Shown piece by piece: positions 1 through 12,616 of a stretch of DNA of 64,000 nt. The translations under genes were made by a program, and so were the position numbers. Position 1 is the stretch's first letter, and every line of letters starts with the position of its first letter. Below the pieces are notes generated by a model. The model searched no databases, had not been told where the DNA came from, and was given only the letters and a program-made list of their open reading frames with translations. The stretch is from Cercophora sp. LCS_1 (taxonomy: Eukaryota; Ascomycota; Sordariomycetes; Sordariales; Lasiosphaeriaceae), in the NCBI GenBank assembly GCA_036250225.1, contig JAPZLL010000007.1:744001-808000 (forward strand), given 5' to 3'.

Positions 1-3000
1 CCCCACCATGCATCCCACGAACGGACCCAACCCAAGCGGGAAGGCCACAGCAACGCCTCGCAGTATAGCATGCCAGGACGGGATGGGATGGGATGGGATG
101 ATGGGATGAGTGAACAAGCAACATGGGATCATGGGACGGTTGGGGCCGGGATAGGAAAGGAACAGGCAAATGCAAATGCAAATGCAAATGCGGTGAATGG
201 GAGAAAGACCAAAGGCGCCAAATCTGCCCAGTAATCTACATCCCGCTACAACACCGCACCTAACAAAAACTTTTTTCGAGGTTGCCTAACTTAATACCAA
301 GCAGTACAGATGTATCCCACCATACCTGCGGGATACCTGCAGTGGACTTCTGGAGGAAGGTTGTGTGCGCCCAAACCAAATGCAGGACGTCATTCCGGGA
401 TGGTAGCTTTTGCACCTTGCATATTATTTCTGACACGTTTTTTGCAAAGTTCAACGTAGCAGTCGTGTCTAGTAGGTTGTGTCTGACACGACGACTTGAG
501 TCATTTGGTCATTGTGCTTCATGTTTCTGATCGGTTGTGGCCATGGATGACGGTGAGTGAGCAAAACGGGCAGAAACGACCCTAGGCGAAAGAAACCCGA
601 GCATGGCGGAGCGAGATCCTACAGCAGAGTGATGCTACCTGCTCGGCGTCCCATGCAACAATCCCGTGTGCGTGCCGAATCGAATCGACCCGAGCAGCGT
701 CCGCGTCTTGCCCCAAACCAGAGGGCAATGTGCGAGTGGATGGACGCCAGTCCCCAGACCCCGCTGGGGGCTGAGATTGTACAATACAATACAGTATGCG
801 GTCTTTTTGCTGCAGCGCGTTTTGCATGTTCTGGTGGTCTGGGCTGTTGCCAACAGCATCTCGCGTTTGCAGTGTCGGCCCACAGATGGCTGGCCGGAGA
901 CAGTGATGCCGATGCCATGCCGATTGCCAGCGCGTTTAGCAGCCAGTCAGCGAGAGGAGGAAAACGGGGGGCAGTGCGTCCGTTTACGCCTGTGCGACGT
1001 GAAATTGAATGATGTGATATGGATGTCCAGTGCTTGTTGGCGACCGCAATTGGATCCGAACCCAACTGGTGGGGGGGACGGCAAGACCAGGCACTCGCAT
1101 CAAGGTACCGTGTCAGTGGGGCCGGCCCCGATGGAGCAAATGCTAGAGGCCGGCTTCCCTTGCGTAGTGTGTCTTGGCAGGGCTGCTACCGTGGCGGTGC
1201 CGATCTCTGTTAGCGGGGAACCCCCCCGACCGCGGGGGAAAACGGCTGAAAAGGGGTTCGGATGGCGTAGCGCGCTATGAGTCGATGCCGTTGTCTTCCC
1301 CACCATGACCATGCTCCCATATCCCCTCCACTCGGCTTCTTCCATGGCGCGTTGCCGTTTCTTCACTGTGCGCGTCAATCGTCCCGTCTCTTATTGGCAC
1401 CTTGTCTGACCATCGGACGGCGACTCGACGGTCCGGGCAGGCAATCCTTTGCCAGTGCTGCAACCATTCTCCCGCTCTCTTTACCGACGGCAATCGTTAC
1501 ACAACGCGCAGAGTTCAGCCCTGTGTGCAGCCTCCCGACTCGTCGTGCTACGACCGACGGAATTATCAGCCTTACCGGTCGATTGCAGAGACGGGAAGTT
1601 ATCGAGATGATGGAGCGAGATGATGGAGATGGAGATGAAGACAATATCTCTCGGCAGTCAGAACGCCGCCAGCATCTCATTGGTCGTGTCGACTATTTGT
1701 GGACTCCGCTAGGCAATCGGCCCCCGCGTCTGGAGCATCCCCAGCCAGGGCACAATCACTGCACTCAATGAGGAATTCCGTCGCTCCCCGTGCGATGCAA
1801 CACGCCCGCCCACGACGTGCTATTAGCCACCTTGGCTTAATCGACCTCACTTAACCTGGCCCAGTATGGAAAGTACCGAGGCGCTCTGCGCTTAACTCGT
1901 CCACTTGACCCTGTCCCGCACAAGAAGCGCAGGAGGAGCGCAGTAGCGCCAATTCACTGACAGCTTGTGTTACACAACGAGGACCGGACCTAACCCCCCT
2001 TGTGCCCAGAGTTTGATGCGCTTGCATCTTGGCCCCCAGGTGCTTGGTAAAGCATTACTCAATCTGTCGGGCTCCGCGAGTTTTTCGAAGGGGTCTGGGC
2101 GACGGGAACTCGTCTTGTGTGTGTGTCTGGGTCGGGCATATCGGCCAAATCGCTCTCGGCGCCGGGGCAGCTGGCATCCCAAGCCGTTCGGGGACCAATC
2201 GATTTTTGAGGGAGGGCGAACGGTCAGAGGATCACGAACCAGTTGTAAACACCTATTGGCTTCAACAGCCGCGTCGGTGACACAGGCTGCTGAGTTTTGC
2301 GGTTATCAAGCTCTCGCATAGTCTCGAGACCGCTTGTGGGACTGCGCCTCGAGCAAGACCGTATGCTACGTCGCCCTTATAGTCCCGACCGAGGCGGAGC
2401 GCCTGGACGGCCATAGTCAACGTTTCAGTGGTTTGATGCCACTCATACGACGCTACCAACAGCTTCATGGCGAGCTTGGTTGCCCGATAGGTTACGAGCA
2501 AGTGGCGGTCAAGGACAACGTCGCTTCGTCTGCCACCATTGGGCGATTGTCAGCATGCATACCCTAGAGAGCATATGGGCGGGACAGAAGCGTCGTGCAG
2601 ACCCCCGATGGTCCCGGGACTTGAGTAGTTGCGCGCTTGTCTCCCCATTGCTCACAGCTGGGGTGACACACGGAGGGGGTGAGATGGCTGCGCAGGAATT
2701 GCAAATACACCCCAAGCGCGCCAGTCTCGTCCGTGTGACGGGTCAATTATTGCTTCTCGAAATAGTATAGGGTGGGAGTCTGCCCTATTCGGCGACGGGG
2801 GGCAGTCCGCCCGCCCGTCATTTGGCTTCGACGGGCCAACCGGCAAAGCAGCGTGGGTGCAGAGAAGGATTCAACCTGGCATGCGGGCGCCGTCGAGGTC
2901 TTGCGGTGATTCGGCATTACAGCGGGAACAAGACCGGTCCTTTTGCCGTGGCAAGATGGACGGCCGGGGACACGGAGAGGGCCAAGTTGACAGGTCAACC

Positions 3001-6000
3001 TGCCAGCCACGTGGAGGCTTTCGCATTGTGGCTAGGCCCGTTGGCCTGGGGAAGCAGAGCCAGGAGATGTGTCATTTTCGAGCAGGACGCCTTGCGGGGA
3101 AGGGCATGATCGCCCGTTTGAAGGCCTGGTGGCGTTAGCGGGGACGTCCCCGTTTGAACCATCGTGCCGACGAAGCAGGATGGAGAACATAGGTCGACAC
3201 TCACCCAACCATGGCTCTAGTGGACCAAACAGCGTCGGCGTGGTCGGTGGATGTGGATAGTGTTGCGCTGTGGCGGCGATAGTGACCGGGCGGGAGTTGG
3301 AATAACCTCACCCCAGATAGACGCATATGCGGGGTGTGGGCGGTGTGATGGGAGTGAACGGCGATGGTGATACACACCCAGGGCCAATCCGCCTCATGGT
3401 CGGCGTCCATGGGACGGTGTTGTGGATGCCAGAGGACAATCGGGGATGTGGTGGCCGCCCAATTCATCCCACGGTGTATTTTGCTGCAAGCCACCGAGAT
3501 TATCACGGGTATTTTTGGCTATTTTTTTTGTATGGTCCCAACGAGTGACGACCTACTCGCGGCGAACAACAGCCACATGACCGGGTGCTGGGCAGCTTGA
3601 TGCTAAGTTAAGGTTCTCACCCCGTGTTTGATGTTTCCTTGCTGTCATCATTTGGGTTTCTGCAGGACCGGGGCAAGAGCCTCACCCAGCGTGCTTTCTC
3701 CTTTGCTCAACAGGTGGCTGCGTTATTTTGATAACGCCAGTCAGGGGGAAGGTGCCAAGGGCGTCCGCAACAACGCGCCTGCCATTACATTTGACGCCAT
3801 CTGTTTGTCACGGCACTGCTGTCGAGTCTGGGCTCGGAGTTCCCAAAACCAGTTCTTGCATGAAAAAATCGCCAGAGTTCGCTTCTTGTTGACCAAGCCT
3901 CGATCGATATTATCCCCAAGCCCACACGTGCATGCCGGTGCCTGCGTAAGGCGCATTTGACGACATCAGATTAGCTTCGCCGTCCACTCCCGTCGTCGCT
4001 GCAGGTCCTGCCACTGTGCCTCCTACTGCTACCGGTCGACGGGTTAAGCATACAGCATGACACGCCTCGGGATACAGTACAGTGGGTAGCTAGCTGGCAG
4101 CGGTGCTAGATTCTCCCTGAATCCATGAAACACCCCTCCGGCGGCAGGGTGGTTATCGAACAGTCGCGCGTCCAGGTCGGCTACTACGGTGCGCCTAGCA
4201 CAAGACGCCGCAAGTCGGCTGTGCGCCAGGCGCCAGGACTCGCAAACCCAGATGTGGTAGGCGTGAACCTCTTACGAGACCCAATGACCGGTACCATGTC
4301 AACAAAATGGGCATAACAGGATCATCCTTGGTTCCTACCCTTAGCCTGGAACATGGGCTGGGGCATCCTAGACTAGATGTCAAGGTGAGTGAGGTGTGTA
4401 GATCCTCTGTTGGCACCCGTCAACAGGCATCATGGTATGTCTGTCTGTCTGTCTCACCCATGGCTCTTGCGGCATCTTCCTGCCATCCAAACCAACAAGG
4501 TGCTGACTGGGGAAGGAGGAGGGAAAGCAGCAACCTCTTCGGGGTAATTCACGGCGAACACTTGAGCTCATTGGCCCCGTTCTACGGCGTACACGCGGAT
4601 GTCCCCTTCATCGGTCACAAGCATGGCGCTCATCCCCACAATGTTGTTGCCACGCGGGCATTGCCTTAGTGTTCTCACAACGGCTGACCCCCGCGCTGTC
4701 CCAGCAGCAACAGTGTGGCACGCCATCACCAAGTCTCCGAATCTGCCGTAACGGAGTGGTCTGGCGCACACGGTCTCCGTTTTCCTCGCAAGTACCCCTC
4801 GAGAAGACAGGTACAAGCTCCGCTGTCCTACACAGACACCCTCGAGGTATCGCTCTTGCCTTCACACAGTCGTCCGGGATGAAACACATTTACCCTCCAT
4901 GCAGGATAACACTACATCACTGTTCCATTTCTGCCTTGCCGTTCATATGCTTCCCTGTTATCCCCTTGTAGCCTAGAGGCTCTAGCTAGCCCCTTGGGGC
5001 TTGTTTCTGTTCAATGGTTCGATATCCGGACCCCTATTCTTGTCTAGACCTAGACCCTTTGTTATGAACCACGCGCAGAGAGACTGGGCGTGGCGGCGAA
5101 AAACCAGACGCAAGAGTTCATCACACTCAATTCCAAAACATGTCTCTCCCGCACGGAAGTCTTGCTGTTCTAGCAACTACCCCCGGAGGAGCGGGACACA
5201 GATGGCTCCACCACGGCTTGACGATCCATTTCAAGCCCGCTATCGATCACAACAGCCAGGGCAGCAACAGCCAGAGCGTGTGTATGGTGTGTGTATGATG
5301 TGTGTAACACCGACTGCTCCGCCAGAAGCGCCACACCGTCCGGTTCTCGCGGCAGGATATCCGCCAGGAGACGCGCGCAACTCGATACCCCCATGACAAT
5401 CTACCTTAGACAAAGCGCCGGCACAAAGCCATCCGGTGGCGAGGGTCCTCCGCAGCCAAAGGGAAGGGTTGGGTGTAGCAGGCAGCGCCATATCCACACG
5501 AAGCTGTGGGTGGATCTCGTCACACAGGCGAGGACGCAGGGGCGTTGACATGCCCTTTCGTATTACGAAGCAGATAGACGCCATCAAGGCATGGCATCTG
5601 GTGGTCTTGGACAAAGTGACGACCCAATCCTCAGTCTGCCTTGACAGACCTGTCACGGAAAGCGTGTTTCTGCGCAAAGGAGTCGCCGTGACGAGCCCAG
5701 GGAGATGTGACTCGTCTGTTGTTGTCCTACGTCTCATCACGGCCCCGAGAAGCGTCTCAGCGGGGCCAAAACCCAGAAACACCGAGACGAGATTCGGCTT
5801 GTAGACATCTCAGGTGTCGTGATGGGGCTAGACATGTCTGGACTCTTGACGGCTATCCAACGCCCCCGCGACGTATGATGGCCATGCTGTTTGCGCGAGC
5901 CCCTATCCAGGGAATCTCGGCACTTTTGCGTGGCGACAGGTCCACCCATCCGACGGGAATAGCATCAAAAATCGTGCCGTATCTTCAGATCATCCCTTGC

Positions 6001-7520
6001 GGCAAACAGAAAGGAAGGCGTGAAACAATCACACCCTGTGGATATCCCGTCCGTGACAGTTTCCTAGTCTTCAACACAATAACACCGCCTTCGGGAGGTG
6101 TCATGATGGGCGTGATTCCAATCTCTAGATTATTCACATTTGCTTCAACCATCGAAGCCGTGAGGATATCACGCCCCCATACCAAACATCGCCGCCGTGA
6201 AAGCAAACTGCGCCGGACATCCCGTCCGTGATATCTTCCTAGCATTCAACACAATAATGCTTCCTTTTAGGGGCGTCATCGTGTGATTCCGTCTCCTATT
6301 CCCAAACCTCGTGATATTCCATTCCCAAGTTTACAGACTAAATATCGCTTTTGTCAGGAAATCTTCGTGGGTAAGGTAGGGCGTATGGACGTAAGATTTG
6401 GAATGTGCCACGCCGTGCCCTCGTGCGTGCCTTGATCGTGCAACGATGACGTTGTAAATAGAATCTCACCGTATCCGTGATGGCACGGTTAAGATTTGAT
6501 GACCTTGGCCCAAAGTTTTTTTCCCAGGGAGTTGCGATGTCGTGCTTTTTCGCTGCTGCGAGACATGGACGACGGCACGATTGAACGACGCGCCCCTCGA
6601 GGTGGACGGGATTCGACGCAACTCCTTCGGAATATCGCCTTGCTGTGGTTCTTTTTCGGGCCGGATTGTCTAGGGGTTGTCGACTGGGTCATCGACTGTC
6701 ATGGCCGCTTGGTGGGCTTGGTGTTTTCGGCAGCCGACATGGGCGCGCATGGCACCGCGAGACCAAGAACACGTCCCCTACCCAGATGGATTGCCGCCGA
6801 CCGTCGAGCGCCCAACATACAGTATCGCCAAGTGATTCTTTCAGGAACTGCTCGAGGACTTGCCTACATTACCACATGGTTAGGTACTTGCGGAGACACG
6901 ATGCGTTGTTCTGAGCATCTCGAATCACAAAATCACTCCAAGACACCGGAACGGACCCTGCAAAGCGTCTTGAACCGGTCGCTTCAAGCCACCTGTATTC
7001 CCAACAAATCTAGCTGAGTCCCATCTCTCTTTCTTTCTTTCTTTCTTTCTCTGTTTGACTTGCACTGGGTATCTGTTGACCACTGTTTGTTCGTTCTGTA
7101 GACGCCGATGTACCGTACCCCGTCCATCCCATCCAACGCCGAAAACACCACCCAGCCCATCCAAACCTATCGCGAGCCCGTCCTGAGACCGAGCCCGAGT
7201 ACAAAGAGTATAAGCACTGTCCAAAAACAAACCAAACACCATATAAACCGAAAAGAGGTGGGATATAACAAGGATTGAATCTTGCCAAACCTTTGCGCAA
7301 AGAGCGCTGTAACCCCATGCGAATCCGATTGGAACTCGAACCCAAGATAGGTCAAACTTGATCGTAATCCGAGCACAATCCGAGGCGAGCTCGATTGCAA
7401 AGCGATGCGAATGCCATCACAACCCCGATCAAACATCATCACCCTTCAGCAAGGCGCCTTCATAATCCAGCACCTTCACAACCTCAACCCATCATCACCA
7501 CCACCAACACCCTCTCCCAC
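1..7520. other. Gene-poor region, no recognisable gene
   Basis: About 7.5 kb in which no open frame has protein-like composition, conserved motifs or a convincing exon-intron chain. The longest frames (near 557-1280 and 5240-5800) are Arg/Pro/Ser-rich on both strands at once, as expected for non-coding GC-rich DNA. It holds GGGAT repeats near 81-110, GCAAAT repeats near 171-195, a TGTC run near 4437-4453, a TTTC run at about 7025-7050 and an imperfect direct repeat at 6040-6290. Distal regulatory sequence, a non-coding RNA or a degraded repeat could be here; nothing in the sequence decides. Confidence 0.6.
6042..6295 (+). repeat. Imperfect direct repeat, two copies
   Basis: Copy 1 starts near 6042 and copy 2 near 6217, about 175 bp apart. 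Both contain CATCCCGTCCGTGA or TATCCCGTCCGTGA, then TTTCCTAG/TCTTCCTAG, then TTCAACACAATAA, then a GGxGTCAT stretch and GTGATTCC. The copies differ mostly by single substitutions and small indels over roughly 75 bp. The origin is unknown; an old local duplication or a remnant of a repeated element is possible. Confidence 0.6.
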
Positions 7521-10418
7521 CTACGTAGTAACAAACCCCCTCTTCCCAACCTTAACAGCCCTCATCCCTCCCAAAGCATGCTCTCTCCCCGGCCGTCGTC
7601 CAATCTCAAGACACAAAAACTGAATCAAATCCCTGCTCGTCCAATAACTCGAATGCGCACTCAACATGTTCAAATACTGAATCTCGAGCGGTCCGCCACC
7701 CGATCTCAAAAACCAATCAATCTGGCCATTATCATTCAGCAGGAACGCCTTCTTCTCGGCGACTTCCTCCCTCGAGAAATCATGCACCTCGAGTTCAAGC
7801 TGCGAGGGGAGACGCTGCACCATGCTCGGTTTCTTGATTGCCTGCGGCTGCGTTATTTCTGAGTGTGTGGTAGTTTCAGCACCAACAAGACCGCGTAGGG
7901 AATTCCCGACCGATGTGAGGAAGGATGTAGACATTGTCGGGACATAGGCCGTGCGTAGGGAAGAGGCATAGACTGGATCGACGGTGCCGTTCAGCATGTA
8001 GGCGATTGGATCTTCGCGGGCAAGAATGTTGTAGATGTTGTCGACGGCGATGCAGCCGAACGTGCCGACTTCGCCGACGATATCGCGCGCGACTGTGTCT
8101 GCTGCGTCGGCGCCGGGTTTCATGCGCCCGCGGCGGGGGATTAGGCCGCCGCGCTCGAGGAGGAGGAAAAACCCCGCGGGACTGCCGAGGAGGAAGAGAT
8201 TTGTTGTGTCGAATTCGAAGAAGCGCGTGTCTGGGAGGGGACTGGAGAGGTTGAGACGGGGCACGCGGGTGGGCTGCTGGGAGAGGACTTCGATGGCCAT
8301 GGCGGAGCCAAGGGAGTGGCCGATCAGATGGACGCGCCCTTTTTCGGCGAAGCCTGGGTTGTTGCGGCACCAGAGGCGGTAGACGCGGTTGGCTTCGCCG
8401 ACGAGGGCGGCGATCATTTTGGGTTTGTGGTGGCTCATGTAAAAGGGTATGTCGAACATGACGTCTGAGATCATGCTTCGGACGGCTGGAATGGTTGGAG
8501 GCTCGATATCTTTGAGTGTAAAGTCTTTGGAAGGGGCGTTCTTGTCTTCTTCGCTGGATGGGCCGCCGTCCTCAAAGCTCAGGAGGTGACGCCAATTGAC
8601 GGGTAGAACCATGATGCCGTTCTGGCCTGGTCGGAGGACAGACTTGACATGGGGTGTCCCGAGCTCTACGTTGACTTCTCGTCGGAACGAGTTGACAGCG
8701 TGCGTAAAATGGAAACTTTCTACACGCTCTGCAAACTTTTGACCGATGCCGTGGGCGATCAAGAGCAGATCTGTGACTTGGCCGCGATCTCCATCCCGTT
8801 GGCACCCCAAACACACTGTTTGCTGGCTGTTACCAGCGAAGTTCTGTCCCTGTTGGGCCTGCTTGACGGTCTTTGGTGCTGCTGGTCGTTTTTCATGAAT
8901 CTTTTCCCATTTCGCCAAGTCGAAACCGCGGACAACGGGAATACCGACCGTCGCACCCTTCATGATCTTGGACACGGGTGTCCTGGAGTAGTATGCCGAA
9001 GGCTTAAGACTCGGTTTCAACAAAAATGCAGCCGTCTCATCCTTGTAAATGACGTGAAAATTGGAGTAGTTGCGAGATTCCAGAAGAGGTGAGGACGCTT
9101 CCTTCTCGTCATGGACAGGTTCTAAGGTTCCCTCAGCTGCGGCCTCACCGCGGAAACATCTGGCAGCGCAAAAGGGATCGCTTGAGATTGGCGGCTCTGG
9201 AGGGGAGTCATCCTTGGCTTTGGATCGTTTGCCTGTGGGCTCTGGCCAGAGTCGGTGGGTCACCTTTTCTTCACCGAGAGCACCGACGTACAGCGCAGAT
9301 TTGATCTCGTCCCGCCAAGTTTCGCTCCAGGGCCGTAGTTCCCGGTACCCAGCCTCGAGCTGGTTTGCTACAGCAGGCTCCACGGGCACCATGCTGTCTC
9401 TGTAGAACCACGTCGCTCTCATGACAACAGCAATGTCATTGACAGGTGACCAGTATATCGGTTTCATCTGCAGTACAGGGAGTGACACCATGTGAAGCCT
9501 GGATATCCCCACGGGTATCTCCACTGAATCTGTATCCAGCAATGCCTCGGGTACACCTTGTGCAGAAGCCTTGCTGTCGCTCCTCCCCCTACCGGTGCGT
9601 TCAGGCACGGCCCTCGCAGGTTTATCGTCGGGCGTCGTATTCGTTGACCTCGGGGTGGCCTCAAGCTGAGCAAACGGCTTGCCAGTGAGGCCATCGTCCA
9701 CCACAGGAGGTCTTGGTGGCGGTGCCGCCAGCGGTGGCAGCTCGTCGTCCCCAGACGCAGTCGATGGTCTGGTATCGGCAAGGAGATGGCTTGGAATTGC
9801 AGGGCTAGTCCCGAGCGGAAGACTCCCGAACACGGCCGCGGGCCCGGGTGTCTCCGTCCCTGACCTCATCCGCTTCAACCCAGCCATGACACCCTGAATG
9901 ACCCGGTCGTGGTCCAACGTTTGTTGGCGCTTCCGAGTTACTGCGCAGAATTCCTTCCTCAACTCGGCCGAAGCATCAATGAGCAGTTCCGGGCAGCACA
10001 CAACCGCAGTAGTAGGTGCTTGGCCCTCCCGATCATGCTGTTCCTTGTGCTTTGCTGCCAGCTGGGTGATGATGGTGCCCAGCTTGGCTGCATTCTCCTT
10101 GGAAAGCCCAGGACTCGGACTCCTATTTCTCTGTGCCTGGCTGTGGTTCCTCCGTGCCCTATCCGATGCGAATCCAAGCCATGCCTTTTCCAACGCAAGG
10201 TTGTCACCAGGGGAAAATGGGCGAAGAGGCAACTTGGATGCCTTGGAGTCGGTTCCAACTATCGTAGCGGCCGAGAGAGGGTCATCGATCGGTATTGGTG
10301 ACGAGTAAAAGAACTGTGCTTTTACGGGAGGGATGCCTTCGAGGCCGTTGATCGGCTCGGGTTCGGGCACCGGGGCCAGCCGGCAGTTCGGACCGTATGT
10401 GTGGCCGGCTGTGGACAT
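7521..10418 (-). CDS. DDHD-domain phospholipase (PA-PLA1 type)
   Basis: Intronless frame of 965 residues. Residues 1-300 are low-complexity and probably disordered. A conserved middle part begins near 315 (IYWSPV, WRDEIK), as in intracellular phosphatidic-acid-preferring phospholipase A1 proteins. A lipase core starts near 551 (LLIAHGIGQ). The nucleophile elbow GHSLGS lies at 700-705, with Ser702 as the expected catalytic serine. The DDHD domain follows at about 735-955, including the DTTNLFLLGSPAG strand, a REDPIAYML segment, and the C-terminal SAHSSYW...D motif that carries the His and Asp of the family signature. Relatives include yeast Ddl1 (YOR022C) and mammalian DDHD1/2, which hydrolyse phospholipids at mitochondria or the secretory pathway. 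The ATG at 10418 is the first in frame, and the length suits fungal members. Substrate cannot be told from sequence. Confidence 0.87.
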   Translation of the reverse strand: MSTAGHTYGPNCRLAPVPEPEPINGLEGIPPVKAQFFYSSPIPIDDPLSAATIVGTDSKASKLPLRPFSPGDNLALEKAWLGFASDRARRNHSQAQRNRSPSPGLSKENAAKLGTIITQLAAKHKEQHDREGQAPTTAVVCCPELLIDASAELRKEFCAVTRKRQQTLDHDRVIQGVMAGLKRMRSGTETPGPAAVFGSLPLGTSPAIPSHLLADTRPSTASGDDELPPLAAPPPRPPVVDDGLTGKPFAQLEATPRSTNTTPDDKPARAVPERTGRGRSDSKASAQGVPEALLDTDSVEIPVGISRLHMVSLPVLQMKPIYWSPVNDIAVVMRATWFYRDSMVPVEPAVANQLEAGYRELRPWSETWRDEIKSALYVGALGEEKVTHRLWPEPTGKRSKAKDDSPPEPPISSDPFCAARCFRGEAAAEGTLEPVHDEKEASSPLLESRNYSNFHVIYKDETAAFLLKPSLKPSAYYSRTPVSKIMKGATVGIPVVRGFDLAKWEKIHEKRPAAPKTVKQAQQGQNFAGNSQQTVCLGCQRDGDRGQVTDLLLIAHGIGQKFAERVESFHFTHAVNSFRREVNVELGTPHVKSVLRPGQNGIMVLPVNWRHLLSFEDGGPSSEEDKNAPSKDFTLKDIEPPTIPAVRSMISDVMFDIPFYMSHHKPKMIAALVGEANRVYRLWCRNNPGFAEKGRVHLIGHSLGSAMAIEVLSQQPTRVPRLNLSSPLPDTRFFEFDTTNLFLLGSPAGFFLLLERGGLIPRRGRMKPGADAADTVARDIVGEVGTFGCIAVDNIYNILAREDPIAYMLNGTVDPVYASSLRTAYVPTMSTSFLTSVGNSLRGLVGAETTTHSEITQPQAIKKPSMVQRLPSQLELEVHDFSREEVAEKKAFLLNDNGQIDWFLRSGGGPLEIQYLNMLSAHSSYWTSRDLIQFLCLEIGRRPGREHALGGMRAVKVGKRGFVTT

Positions 10419-11433
10419 TGTGGACAGCTACCAGCTACCGCTTGCACTAGATGAAGGGAACAAGGTCAATTCCGGCGACGACAAGGACTGGTTTTTAAAG
10501 AATAGGGATCAAAGCCGCATCGTGACACTAAAAACGCGAGGCTGTCGGAAGTGTTGGGAAGAGCAGACCAGACTAGAGACAAGTTTACCTACAGGATGCA
10601 GTCGCAACTGCTGAGCGGGCCTCAATGTCACCTCGAGGCCCAGATGCTGCATGCAAGACGCGAGAGAAACGCTGTCCTTGGGTAGTTGTGATCGCAATGC
10701 ATTGCGCGATGGACAGATTTCTGTGGAAAACAAAGGTACGATTTTCTGGATGGAAGCCTTGTTCCTGGTTATCTGTTGAGCTTGTGACTGATGACGTGGT
10801 TGGGTGCGCGTGGACCTGGCTGCCATCGGCAACAGATGCCTGCCGCGCGAGCATGGGTGCCCTGAAAGCCGACAGCCAATTCGCCGCCCCAGGCTGCACC
10901 ACCCCGGGCCAGCCGTTAGCGACGAACCGGCCGGGACTCAATGGATTGGAGTCAACCGTCCTGTCATTGAGCATTGACAACTCAACGATAACTTGCAGTG
11001 TTTCGATCACTTCGCAATGTAGTATTCTGGCTGTCTGCTGGGCATGAATGCAGTAGTCGGTAATGTATCCAAGCCGGGGCTCCGCATCTTCTATCATTCG
11101 GCATCTGGCCAAATAACATGGGCAGCGCAGGCAGTGAGCTTTATCTTCCATGAACAGACCACAGAGGAAACATTCATCCCAGGATCATCGGCAGATACAG
11201 CCATAATGTGAAATGCCACCGAGGTTCGGAAACAAGGGGGCTGTAAGGGTTAGGGTTCGGCTCCGCGCCTGGCCGCATCTCCTTCCCGACCGGCCCAACC
11301 CACCCGGACCGAGCCCGAGCCCGAGCCCGCTCACCCCGCTCTCACCTCACCTACCTCTTTAACCTCATCCTCACAACCAACTCATCACCACCACTTATTC
11401 ACTCACATATCCCAAATAAAAACCTGGTTCAAA
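10419..11433. other. Intergenic region between divergent genes
   Basis: Upstream of both the DDHD gene (-) and the CoA-binding gene (+). A 188-codon minus-strand frame (10585-11151) lacks any recognisable motif or splice context and is not called. The last 120 bases before 11434 are pyrimidine-rich (CCGAGCCCGAGCC repeats, then CTCACCT tracts) and look like a fungal core promoter and leader. Confidence 0.5.
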
Positions 11434-11953
11434 ATGGCAGCAACAGAAGCAGCCCTCCGCACCTTTTTCCAATCTCCCCGCTTCGCCGTCGTAGGCGCAA
11501 GCACCAATACCCAGAAATTCGGCTACAAAGGTACCATCCCCATCTTCATCGCCCCCCTCCCACCATCTTGTTCACATGAATATATATATAGTCTTCCGCT
11601 GGTACACCGCCCACTCCCTCCCCGTAACACCCATCAACCCAACCTCCAAATCCATCACCATCAACAACGTCGAGTACCCAACCGTGGCATCCCTTTCCGA
11701 GCTTGAAGCGCCCACCGAAACGTCGGTATCTATCATCACGCCACCGCCGGTTACGCTCAAGACGCTCAACGAGGCCAAAGAGCTTGGTGTGCCTGCTGTG
11801 TTCTTGCAGCCTGGGACGTATGATGAGCAGGTGCTTGAGTTTGCGGAGAAGAACTTCAAGGCGGCTGTTGTGGGGGATGGAGGATGGGGAAGTGAGGGGT
11901 GGTGCGTGCTTGTTGATGGGGAGAGGGGGTTGAGGGCTGTTGGGAAGTTGTGA
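11434..11953 (+). CDS. CoA-binding (YccU-like) Rossmann-fold protein
   Basis: Two exons: 11434-11530 and 11592-11953. The 61-nt intron starts GTACCA and ends TATATAG, and splicing restores a 152-residue protein. The N-terminus has the AVVGASTNTQKFGYKV nucleotide-binding turn, followed by VTPINP and YPTVASLSEL. The second half has SIITPPP, VPAVFLQPG and a C-terminal GWCVLV strand. This order is that of the CoA_binding_2 family (bacterial YccU/YbiF-like), which folds as a small Rossmann domain and binds CoA or a related nucleotide. The biochemical role is poorly known; a cytosolic or mitochondrial accessory role is inference. Without the intron the two parts lie in different frames, so the splice is needed. 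Confidence 0.86.
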
Positions 11954-12584
11954 TTACTTCAGTGTTATAAGGGGTTGAGGTGATGGTGTAGCGATCAGGG
12001 CCATGGGCCGGTAATCAAGAAGGACATGGCACCAGAGTGTATGCGTTGCCCTAGAGAATATTAGCAACTGGTGGTTCGTTTAAATTCTCAGGTGAATGCT
12101 GAATGCGTGTGGAGAATCAGTGCTTATGCCCACTTATACGGGACAGATAACAAGACTTCGATGTACAGTACCGTCAGGAAAGCTTATTGATCTACTTAGT
12201 AAACAACGGCAGACAAGAGCCAGTATACGACAAATTCGAATGGGCGAGGTGCATATAGGTGCCAAAATGCGTTGTCACTGGCCATCCGGTGTACGATGGG
12301 ACCAATCTGGGAGAAAGTTGGGTGTCTCTATGGCAACAGTTCCATTCACTGGGGGCCTTGATGGCCGGGTGAGACGCCGCACGACGGAATTCTCGCCTGG
12401 GTGCCTTATGGAAAAGAATTCGGGGAGGGGATTATAGCTAATCAGGGCATAGGCCCTTCTCCGTAGCGCAGTCGTACGGTCTCTCTATCTAGGTGGAGAG
12501 GTTCCCCGTTCGATTTCCGCTACGGCCTCTGACGGTATCGTTGATGAATTTCCTGTGTAATTCCGAGGAGGTTAAATACTTCTT

Positions 12585-12616
<32 letters not shown>

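Noticed and set aside
10585..11151. 188-codon minus-strand frame upstream of the DDHD gene
   Set aside because: Has an ATG but no recognisable domain, and an overlapping plus-strand frame is equally open. Composition is not clearly coding.
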